DNA of 64,000 bases from Antedon mediterranea (taxonomy: Eukaryota; Echinodermata; Crinoidea; Comatulida; Antedonidae). The notes beneath the pieces are model-generated. The model had not been told where the DNA came from, ran no database searches, and saw nothing but the letters and a program-made list of their open reading frames with translations. The DNA lies in assembly GCF_964355755.1 (NCBI RefSeq), contig NC_092675.1:24778412-24842411 (forward strand). The letters are read 5' to 3'. Both the position numbers and the translations under genes were made by a program. Below are positions 11,925 to 23,900 of this stretch, piece after piece. Position 1 is the stretch's first letter. Every line of letters starts with the position of its first letter.

Positions 11925-14900
11925 TTAATCAGCCACACTTGTAAACTGTAGGTAATGACAATACACAAAAAACACCAAAAAATGAGCACACGAGTATGCT
12001 GATATAAGCAGTGGATAAATATCAGGATATCTTGCAGGCGGTGGTACAAGCAGATGGCTTATACACAGAATTGACATTCCAAGCATTGATAGCCAGAACT
12101 GTAAAAAAAGAATAATTATATAGATTTGTTAGAGGATGAAATGTCTGGGAATTCCTCCATGGGTAGACAAAACTCAACAAATGAAATATTCAAACATTTT
12201 ACGAAAGCATGTTTAAACTATAGAGGGTGCTACAACATTTTGAAAATATATCAATACTGTATTTAAAAAAAAATATTTGCCTCAATAATAGTATAATAAT
12301 AAAAAAAGATTTTTCAAGATTTATAACATTGGTTTTTAGTGGTTGCAAAAATGATCTTGGATAGCACCCCATTCCCAAAAATAAAACAAAAAAATACATC
12401 TAAGGTTCATAAAGAAAACCAAATTTTACGGCAAATGTTAAAAACTTACAATTATTTGTATATGTATTGTTTTCTTTAACTTCTGTGAATTGAGCAAGAC
12501 ATTTGAGGCCATTAAAAACAGAAGACATAATACTGTTGTGGAAAGGAACTGGCCATCTTTGATCAGTAGAGGAAACATACTGTACATGATATAGAAATAA
12601 AAATACATAATTTTATAAAAAATAATGAAATAAAGAAAAACCGATATTATTTTAGTAACATCATACAATGTCTAATCACGAATTACAGGAGAAAAACTAA
12701 AGCCATTCAGTCAACTACGACTTTGTAGCAGGACATTTAGCTTAATTTTGGAATTATTCAATCAATCATGTTATAAATCTGGTAGCTATAGCTAAGGAGG
12801 GTGTGCACTGAGCAGTATATATTGACTAGAAATTACAAATGTGAGTGGTGCGAGCAGATCTTTAGATATAGACCTACAAATGTCCTTGAATAAATATTTG
12901 AAGGTACAGATCTTAAGGGGATAGAGGGGAGAGATTTGCAATCTGTGCCCTACAAATAGCTGCCTGGGAAATTGATTTTTTAGTTCAAACATCACTAACG
13001 TGTATATTAAAAGTGGGATGTTTTGGCCTGAAAGTTGGACATCATTCAGCTGGAATGTTTCACATTGTGTAATGTAAAATTTGTTTCGGATGTTACCATT
13101 GTTATATGATGGCACCATATATTATGATGTCGCCCTCTATAGTATGTAGGATACCCATAAGGGAAGAGACCTCTAAAACATGGCTTCAGTATAGAAGACC
13201 TCACGAATGATTGTGATAACAATGATGTCGAATAACTAAAGAATAAAAGCATTGTGTTACTAGAAACGTCTCTCATGTATTTAAAGAATATTACATGGTG
13301 GCAACGGTAGGATTGAAATATATAATAAAGTCAATCGATAAGCTATACTAGGCTAGAAGAATAAATAGGCTAGCGTACACGCCGCCGCACGAATAGATTA
13401 GTAAAACGTGTTGTTGAGAGTACACACGTGCGGAGAGAACTGAATTTGATTTTGTATTCGGATAGCAGAAGGCAAAAAATAGCCCATACACATTTTGTTA
13501 CCACTGTATACAACAACTGACAATATTAAAAAATTAATGTTGATCATGGCGAACCTAAATCAGCCAGAACCATTAAATATATCGACAGGCAACATATCAG
13601 AGAATTGGAAGAGATTCAAACAGAGATTTGAACTATATAACATTGCCAGTGGAATGTCACGAAAACCAAGTGAAACGCAAACGTCATTACTACTCCATAC
13701 TATTGGGCAACAAGGCTTAGATGTATATAACGCATTTAAATTTGAAAATGAAGCTGAGAAGATGAGATTAAACACAATTATGCACAAATTTGAGGAATAT
13801 TGCAACCCCAAGAAAAACATTACATTTGAACGACACACTTTCTTTTCACGAAACCAGATACCAGGTGAGAAGATAGACCAATATGTGACCGACCTAAAGA
13901 ACAAGAGCAAGACATGTGAGTTTGGTGAAATTGAGAAATCCCTCATCAGGGATAGAATTGTTTGTGGACTATTGGACAATCAATTGCGTGAACGATTGCT
14001 TAGAGAAGATGATTTAAATTTAGATAAGTGCATGAAAATATGTAAGGCATCAGAAGCGTCGAGAAACTTAGGGAAAGAGCTCAAAGCTGATCACCAAGTA
14101 GCGGTAGATCAATTAGGTATGTCTAATAATTATAAACATGATAGAACCAAAAATAGAGATAAAAGTAAACCATGCTCAAGATGCACTAGATCACATGAAT
14201 ATGGTAAATGTCCAGCTTTTGGCATGTCCTGCAATAATTGTGGTAGGAAAAATCATTTTAGTAGAGCATGTAGGTCAAAACGTAATGACAAACAAAAGGG
14301 CAAATATATAAATGCACCTAACAGAAGTAAGAGAAACGTGCATGGTATAAACAAAAGCAATGATAGCGATTGCGACAGTGAAGATGAATCTAATATTACA
14401 TTTGAAGCAATTAAAATAAGCCAGATAAACGCTAAAGATGGTGACACAGAAGTGTTCACAAATGTCAAAATTGAAATAAACCGTAACAAACCAACTTTCC
14501 TGAAAGTAAAAGTAGATACAGGTGCAGAGGGTAATATATTACCACTGAGAATGTATAGAGCTATGTTTCCTAAAAACATGAGCAATAATGTACCTAATGA
14601 TAGATATGTTAACAAATCTAATGTAAAAGTCACAGCGTATAACGGAGCACAAATCAAACATTATGGTTACATACACATCCCATGTTACTTCAATAACTTA
14701 CACACAAATGCAAAGTTTTATATTGCAGAGGTACAGGGACCAGCTATAATGGGACTACCGACGCTAAAGACTCTGAAGATAATACAGATAAACTGTGCAG
14801 TCGAAGTAAATGACAAAATCAAGGATGTAGAGGACATAAAAAGACTCTATCCAGACAGATTTGAAGGCATTGGCAAGTTTGAGGGTACGTACAAAATAGT

Positions 14901-17900
14901 TATAGACGAAACGGTACCACCTGTCATACACGCACCAAGGTCATGTCCATTAGCGATAAAAAATGACATAAAGGCTGAGTTGGATGAAATGATGAGATTA
15001 AATGTCATACAGAAAGTAGAGAAACCAGTGGATTGGGTTTCAAGTTTGGCCTACTCACAGAAACCAAATGGGAGATGGCGGATATGTTTAGATCCTAAGG
15101 ACTTAAACAAAGCTATAAAACGCACATACCATCACACACCAACCCTAGATGAGATAACACATAAATTTAGTGGGGCAAAGTTTTTCTCTAAACTAGATGC
15201 ACGACATGGATATTGGTCCATAAGACTTGACAAAGAATCCAGTTATCTTACCACATTTAACACTCCAGGGTTTGGAAGATTCAGATTCCTAAGATTACCA
15301 TTTGGACTGAATGTCAGCCAAGACGTTTTTCAACATAAGATGGATCAAATATTGGAGAAATGCATCGGAGCCACAGGCATCGCAGATGACGTTGCTGTAT
15401 TTGGGAAAACAGAAGAAGAACATGATCGAAACTTAATGGACCTGATGGAAACCGCTAGAGAATATGGGCTTGTATTCAATGCAGAGAAATGTGAAATAAA
15501 GCGACCGCAAATAAATTTCTTTGGTATGATATATGATAAAGATGGAGTACATGCTGACCCAAAGCGCATTGAAGCCATCAGCAAAATAAAACCACCAACG
15601 AATGTTAAAGAGTTACAAAGTTTCCTAGGCATCGCCACGTATATGAGTCCCTTCTGTCCCAAGCTGTCAGACAAAACAGCACCCCTCCGAGAACTTCTGA
15701 AAAAAGATAATGTATTTGAATGGAATGGCTCACAACAAAAAGCATTCGAAGAGATAAAGTCAACAATATGTAACCAGACAACACTGACCTATTTCCAACC
15801 TAACAAAAAGTTGAAACTACAAGTGGATGCATCCCTGATTGGAGTGGGAGCAGCACTCATACAAGACGAAAAAGTTGTTGCGTTTACATCAAAGGCATTA
15901 ACAGAAGCGGAACAAAGATATGCGAACATTGAAAGAGAACTACTGGCGGTAGTGTACGCAGTAGAGAAGTTCCACACATATGTGTATGGAAACTCATTCA
16001 TTGTGGAATCAGACCACAAACCGTTAGAGATGATCCAACTAAAAAATCTAATGTGTGCACCACCAAGACTACAAAGACTACTAATGAGACTACAAGGATA
16101 TGATCTGACAATCAAGTATAAACCAGGCAAAGAAATGGTCCTGGCAGATGCCATGTCTAGATTAAACCCTATAAATGACAGCCAAATTGAAGAAGAAGTA
16201 AAGATACAACTGTCATATTTCTCAGAGTCCAAAGAAGAAGAAATAAGGCAGAAGACCAAGGAAGACCCAACTCTCATAAAATTGGAAAGTATAATACAGC
16301 AAGGCTGGCCAGACAAACTAAAATCTGTACATAAGACAATAAGACCATACTTCCCATACAGGGATGAACTCACAACAGAGAACGGAATAATACTAAAGGG
16401 TAACAGAGTAGTGATCCCAGAAGTCATGAGACAGGACATCCTAAAACAACTACACACATCCCACTTAGGCATAACCAAGTGTCAACTGATGGCTAAAACA
16501 TCAATCCATTGGCCCAGTATTAATGAGGAAATAGAAAACATGATAAAGGCATGCCCATCATGCCAACAACACAAACACAAACAACAACATGAACCAATGT
16601 TGAAGAGAAAAATCCCTACCAAAGAATGGGAAATACTCGCAGCTGACCTATTCTACATAAATAGAGTAGAATACCTCCTAATAGCAGATTATTACACCAA
16701 ATATCCAATCATAAGAAAACTACCGGCAGACCAATCAAACAGTGAAACAGTTATATCGATAATAAAAAATGTCTTCTCAGAGTTTGGGATGGTTCAAGAA
16801 TTGATTACCGACAACGGACCAACAGTGAACAATTCAAACAGTTTAGCAAAGATTGGAAATTCATACACACAACCACAAGTCCTCACCACCATGAAGGAAA
16901 TGGATTCATCGAACGAATGGTTCAAACAGTAAAGTCAACCATCATCAAAGCTCAGCACAACAACACAGATGTTGATAAAGCTTTACTATACATGCGAGCA
17001 ACTCCAGTCGACTCAAAACTTGCCTCACCCGGAATGATGATATTTCACAGAGGACTAAAAACAGAACTTCCAACAAACAATGAAAAAATGCCAACCAGAA
17101 AAGAAATAAGAAATCGACTAAAAAACCGACAAGACAAACAGAAACAATATCATGATGAAAATACAAAACCACTTCAACCAATAAAGAGAGGAGAAAGCGT
17201 GAGAATCAGACACTCTGACAAAAACCCACAGTGGTCCCCAGCGAAGATACTAAACAAAACAAGTCCACATTCGTACAGAGTACTGACAGAAAACCAGAAA
17301 ACACTAAGAAGAAACCGAACACACATCCGCAAAACAAACGAACACTTTACACACATAATACTAGAAACACCACTTACTCATTACAAGACTATAGAACACA
17401 AACCATCATCATGCTCTAGCAGTGGCAGAAAAATTAAGAAACCAAATAGATTAGATTTGTAAATAAAACTTATAATTGTTTTATTATGATTGTAATATGA
17501 TTGATAAATGAGACCCACAGTTTAATTATATTTGTACACCATTATGAGTAATTAAAGAAGAGGGATGTTTAATATGATGGCACCATATATTATGATGTCG
17601 CCCTCTATAGTATGTAGGATACCCATAAGGGAAGAGACCTCTAAAACATGGCTTCAGTATAGAAGACCTCACGAATGATTGTGATAACAATGATGTCGAA
17701 TAACTAAAGAATAAAAGCATTGTGTTACTAGAAACGTCTCTCATGTATTTAAAGAATATTACACCATTTTCTCAAATCAAATATCAGATTAATACTCTGA
17801 TAAAATGTTAACAAAAAATATTCATTACCTTAGTACTGATGTCAATAGAAACCAGGTACATTCAAAAGGTTTTTCTTGTAACAAAAGGCAGACCGGTCTA

Positions 17901-20900
17901 AACAAAAGCAGATATTAAAATATATCAATAGACAAATCCCGTGAGAGCCAGACATTTTGTGGGATAATTAACCTATTAATTTCTGGAACTTATTTGATGT
18001 CAAAAATGGTGATTATTATTATATTCTAATATGTATTTTATATTGTTTACAATTCAATCATTGGACAAGGTATTGAATTGAAATTTATATTTATACTGGG
18101 TAACCTCTTCAGTCAAAGACTGGTCTCCCAGAGGGCCCAGTTGGTGATCAGTGGCTGTGATGTACTAATACACCGGGGTAACCCCCTACTCGTCTCGAAA
18201 GATGTACTAGGTTCTTTAAAGTGCACACGAGCTAGATGTGTACACTGGACCTACGGTTTATAGTCCTTATCCGAGAAGACTCGTTCTACCACCAGAACCA
18301 TGGAGTGAGTGAGCCTCGAACCCCTGCCGATGTTATGGCTACGTAATTACGGTTCCACTGTCTTAACCGCTCGGTTAATCTTCAATTTTTTAAATAAAAT
18401 GTGCCGTATTCAGGCCAAAGACTATGTATTATTGCAATCATGGGATTTATACATGCCTCTCATGTATTAAGAATTATACTTACAGGGTAACCAACAAAAT
18501 TGATTTTTCATGTACTTGAAATGAAAACAGGAAAAATGCTAATGAAGAATTTATCTGAAATATAAGGTTAGATAACATGAAAACACATTTTTCGGTGGTT
18601 TAGAGGTATTTTCAAATGTACTTAGTATGAAGTACAAATTACGTCAGAGTAGGGCAAACATCTGACCAATTACTCAACTCCCTGACTCCACAGTAGTTTA
18701 ATACAATTACAACTCTGTTGGTGCAGTACCCGCTGCTTACTTAGGCTCGAATCTAACCACTAGCCATCAGCGCAAGCTCGGTAGTCTAGAGGTATGAACG
18801 CCAGTCTAGTGATCTGGAGGTCGTGGGTTTGAGTCCCACACGAGAATTACTTACAAATTTTTTCGCAAGTATTCTCAAATGTACTTAGTATGAAGTACAA
18901 ATTATGTCAGAGTACGGAAAACATCTGACCAATTAAAACACAGTTTCCTACACATTTTTGTATATATTTTTTTCTTGCTGATCATGTCATTTGATTGAAT
19001 TAAAACAATTATTATTTTTGTCAAAGACAGCATAAATGGTTATCCTAGAATTAAACTTCTCTAATTTCTGTTGTTTAATGTAAGAAAAATGTATTGTCGA
19101 TTGTTATTGTACTGTACTAGTATAAAAGGGCTTATGACTTACTAGTGCTAATCTAAAGCAGCGGATTGTTGGTTTAAAAAGTAGATGAATTGCTGATGGT
19201 AATAATGCTAACAAGGTTGAAGCCAAAGCTATCTTTATTACTACATCTTGTGAAAGCCTTTCTCTTGTTCTTATTATAGGTTCTATAGAGCACCAAACAT
19301 TTGCAACTTTATCCTACAAAACAAAATAATTGAAATCATTGCACAAAATTGGTTTGAAAAGATTAGTAACAGGACAGGTATATTATGCAATCTGGGACAT
19401 ATTTATACCACTTGCCAGATAGTGTGCGTTAAGGCATACATTGGTCAAGCAAAATGAAATTAGTTTGTGTTGTATGGAGGTTAATTTCAACTAAACCCCA
19501 CTCTACTGCTCACACCAATGGGACCTGACCCTGACGGAACAGAAAGGGTACATTTACAAAATACAGTGGTAAATGCGCCAAATGATACATTTCTTCAATA
19601 GTATGGAGGTGATTTGGTAGAACTAAGCTGCATATCACTATGGCAGGCCTGACTATGGTCATAGGTCACGTGGTTTGTACCTTAAGACTACATTTATGTA
19701 AAGAGTTTTATTAACAATTGTCAACATCTTAGCAAATAACTGAATCTTGCCTCATAAAGCCCTCTTGCAAATGGGAAGAGACGATGTAATACTTGCAGAA
19801 CAGATTCAACACTAGTCAAGAATGGCAGCCAACAAATAAGAAACGACACAACCACAACTAATCCAATTTTTATTAGTTTCCATATTCTGTAAGTAAACAC
19901 ATGTTATAGTGTTTTTGGAAGATGTGTTACTAATAATACAAGCGTATCTCATATACTGCATCTAGTTCCTTACCTATTCTCGTCAGACCCCCAGAAACAT
20001 CTTCCAAGTAGGTAACAGAAGAATGGCATAGCATGATATAACTCCATTTGTTTGTAATTCAGTGCTAAAACAAATAATATTGACCCCCAAAGATCATGGT
20101 TCGTTGACAGTGCAATGGTTGCCAGTAATGCAAATCCAAGACTTGCATTGTTATATCTGTATACAACTGTGTAAGGAAAATATTTTGGCATATTTTTCCT
20201 CAACCTCCAGCATAGTGGTTATTCAGTGTATTTTAAAATGGTACTACTGTACTTTGTAAACACAGACCTCCCACTCCCAATCACTACTTTTTCGACCACG
20301 AGAACAAAAATCTCCTTTGCTTTAGCTTTTCATGAGGTAGGCCTAGCCTAGTGCACATTGTTACCCTACTGTTTATATTAATTTGCAAATATTCGGCGAT
20401 GAACGAACTTGTTTATTTAAAAAAACGATGAACAGCATGCAACAATGCCGGCCCAAAGAATGCCTTGCATAAGGTTTTGTTATCGCAAATAGCGTGCGCG
20501 ATGCATGGTGGGAAGGGTTTGGGAGCAATAGCGCCTGCGAAACTCCTGCGAATTGACTTTTTGAACTTGGGACCCCTGTAAACATTTTAGTCCTGGTGAT
20601 GTTGCATGTTCAAAAAGTCAACCTGTAGTGCTAAGGCCAAAGTCTGGATATTCTCATTATTTATCCTTGTCATTTGGTTAATTTTGTAATCAAAACTGTG
20701 CTTAAATTTACTTTGGTTTGTTATTATTCATATTCCTTTGTTCTATATCTATTTATGTTATAAATTGCTCAAGCAGCTTAGTGAATTCAGTTGTCTAAAT
20801 AAGTCATTTCATTTCAAAAGGATACTGAAAATGTCCGTGATCAATAACAATGAGTCCTGGGTACAATAGTATGATCATTGCAACCCTCAACCAATCAAAA

Positions 20901-23900
20901 CTGAATATTTTCTTAGAACTTTCGAACCAGCAAAAAAGGAGGACAGCTGGTATATACAGAAGAACATCTATTGCAAGGACTACAGAAGCAAATATAATCA
21001 GTAACTATCTCAAACATAAATATTACAGCATATTGTGATTTTGCTATGAATAGATATTTATGTAACATTCTTGGGAATTGGCTTTGTTTATACACTCGTT
21101 GCTTTCAAAATTGTGAATGTGTAACTTTTAATTTGTGTTTAATCTTTTACCTGAATACCTCATAAAAAGTTTGTGTTCATAACTTTCATAACCATGAGAG
21201 CTATCAAGCTCTACCCAGTCTGCATTTAGAAAGGATGACCTAACAAAAATAGAATGGTATCATATTTAAAAAATAATATAAAAAGCAAATATATTTAGAG
21301 ATCATTTTTTTACAAGTGGAACAAGAAGAAAAATCAACAATACTTTTTTTTTGGTCAAATTTTCCTCTAATACATTTCTACATGAGTTATAAATACCATT
21401 TTATAAATACAATATATTCAGAAATTGCTTTATACAGTAGGCAAGAAATAAACAGAAATGGTAATTTGGAAAAGGCCAAAAATAAACTTACACTTTTCCA
21501 CAAATCCAACTGTGGTATGCTGTTAATGGTGGATAGTCTAAACCCCAATACTCGAGATTATTACCTGTTCCATTCGTGTACCTAAAATATGAATATGTAT
21601 ACATGTACAGTATAGATGAGTATAGTGTCACAAACAACATGCATACATTGTACTCAGAATGTGCCTAGTTCTACTTAAAGGTCCTGGTCGGTTCATTGTG
21701 AAGAGGCCGGAGGAAAATCCATTGAGGCAAGCGCACATCCAGTGTTACGAAGATAGATTCAATGACTACATAGTAGGGCCGAAGCCAGGACAAAGCAGAT
21801 GAGGCGATTGCCACCGCACCCCAATTCCCCAGCTCAGATCGTCATATTATATATTAATATTTATATTTAAAGCATCTTTGCATAATAATTGTTAAGAATA
21901 AACGTTTTGTCAGAAATGGTTTGTTTTGGATAGGTGAGCCGGAATAGGGTTCGCTATAGTTAAAGGGGAGGCGGCCAGGGATTGCTGTAAAAGGGGGATT
22001 GACCTGAGACCTGGTTCTCAATAATCAGGCACTCAGCTTAATGCTTGTGTACAGTACATACCATTGACCAATTGGAAGGTTGGTAGTAACTTCCATCCAA
22101 TGTCTTTGGGCTTCATAATCTCCAAACATTGGTGGTTTTCCAGCACCTGTTACAAAATATATGGTTACTATTATTTTTTTTTTTTTAAATTAATAAAGGC
22201 TACTTGTTTAAAGATGGATGAATTGTATCGCTGAAAAAAAATTTCCTAAAATTTTAATTTTAACATTTTATTTTAATTAAGTCCCATAGTTATTCACTTT
22301 TTTTTCCTACAGAAGTGATTAACTTTATAAAAAACTATTAACACTAAAACTTTATTTACTAAAACCTTTAGTTTATAAAGTCTGATTCAGTTAATGTTTT
22401 TTTAATATAAAGTGGCAACCAGAATTAAAGGTTAAACTCAGTTAACATCAGCTGTTCTCTAAGGGCAAGTATCACCCATCGTATCCGGATATTCACCCCC
22501 TGGACATTTACCACCCGGAAAACTACCCCCCGGACAACCACCACCTGGACCACTACCCCCTTAGGACAACTACCCCTTTAGGACAACTACCCCTTTAGGA
22601 CAACTACCCCCCGGACAAATACCCCCCTGGACAAATACCCCCCCCTGGAACAACTACCCCCTAGGAACAACTACCCCCTAGGAACAACTACCCCCTAGGA
22701 ACAACTACCCCCTAGGAACAACTACCCCCTACGGACAATTACCCCCCCCCCCCGGACAATTACCCCCCCCCCCCCCGGACAATTACCCCCCGGACAATTA
22801 CCACCCGGACAATTACCACCCGGACAATTACCACCCGGACAATTACCACCCGGACAATTACCCCCCGGACAATTACCCCCCGGACAATTACCCCCCGGAC
22901 AATTACCCCCCGGACAATTACCCCCCGGACAATTACCCCCCCGGACAATTACCCCCCGGACAACTACCTCTGACACATTACTCCCCGTAGGACAACTACT
23001 TCCTGGACAATACTCCGAGGGCAAATAATCTTTTAGGACAACTACCTCCGTAGGACAACTAACCCCTGGACAACTACCCCCCGGACAATTACCCCCTAGG
23101 AACAATTACCCCCTAGGAACAATTACCCCCTAGGAACAATTACCCCCTGACAATTACCCCCCCCCCCCCCCCTGGTAATTACCCCGCGGACAACTACCTC
23201 TGCCACAATACTCCCCGTAGGAGAACTACCTCCTGGACCTGGACAATACTCCGAGGGAAAATAATCTTTTAGGACAACTACCACCCAGAAAACTATCCCT
23301 TTACAACAACTACCCCCGGACGGACAACTACCACCCGGACCATTCAACAACCTGACTCTGCAACAGTGTATAATAGGAATTAATAACTATATTTTAATTC
23401 GTTACTTTGACGAATTACTATTCATTATTGTAAACAAAAGTAAAAGATTGAACATAAATATAGCCTGGTTTAAACTGAAGATTGTCACACATGATCATAG
23501 GATAGTCGAACGTATTACTATTATATAGTACTCCCTGTATTTACTGTAAAGACTGGGTTCGCTAATAATAATAATAATTTTTGCGTCAGGACAATGCTTC
23601 GATAACCACTGGTCTTAAAAGAATTAATTTTTGTCTCAAATTTGTCATATATGTATTTTTGTACACTTGAAGAATAATATCACTTTTGATATTTGACCTC
23701 AATGTTCACTCACCGAATAAACGGCGATCTTTAAATAAAATTCCCCTCAAATAAACGGCAATCATGTCACTCCCATGAAACATCATATGGAATTAATAAT
23801 CGGTGTCTATTTCCATTAGATTATACCCCCTCCCATTGAATAAACAACTTTCTTCCAATAAATGTCCACCTAAAAAATAAACAGCCCAGGCCGTTTTGTC

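Larger units (their letters stand above)
13100..17763 (+). mobile_element. Ty3/Gypsy LTR retrotransposon, young insertion
   Basis: A complete 4.66-kb element: 5' LTR (196 bp), primer-binding region, gag-pol frame, polypurine tract and 3' LTR (198 bp). The LTRs begin TGTT and end ACA and differ only by a 2-bp indel near the start. The 4-bp sequence CCAT flanks both ends (13096-13099 and 17764-17767), consistent with a target-site duplication. It lies antisense in the penultimate intron of ALG6. The pol frame is broken in the integrase core, so this copy is probably not autonomous as assembled. Confidence 0.95.

Noticed and set aside
15345-16478. Antisense frames over the Gypsy pol gene
   Set aside because: Shadows of the pol coding frame.
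18777-18847. Functional tRNA gene
   Set aside because: A and B boxes are recognisable but the acceptor and anticodon stems do not pair properly, and the sequence is joined to a repeated SINE body.
20373-20585. 70-residue frame in a CpG-containing stretch on the minus strand
   Set aside because: Lies inside an ALG6 intron whose flanking exons join in phase; no family resemblance.
22722-23350. Glycine/cysteine-rich frames resembling collagen or antifreeze-like repeats on the minus strand
   Set aside because: They are translations of the 15-bp minisatellite inside ALG6 intron 1.
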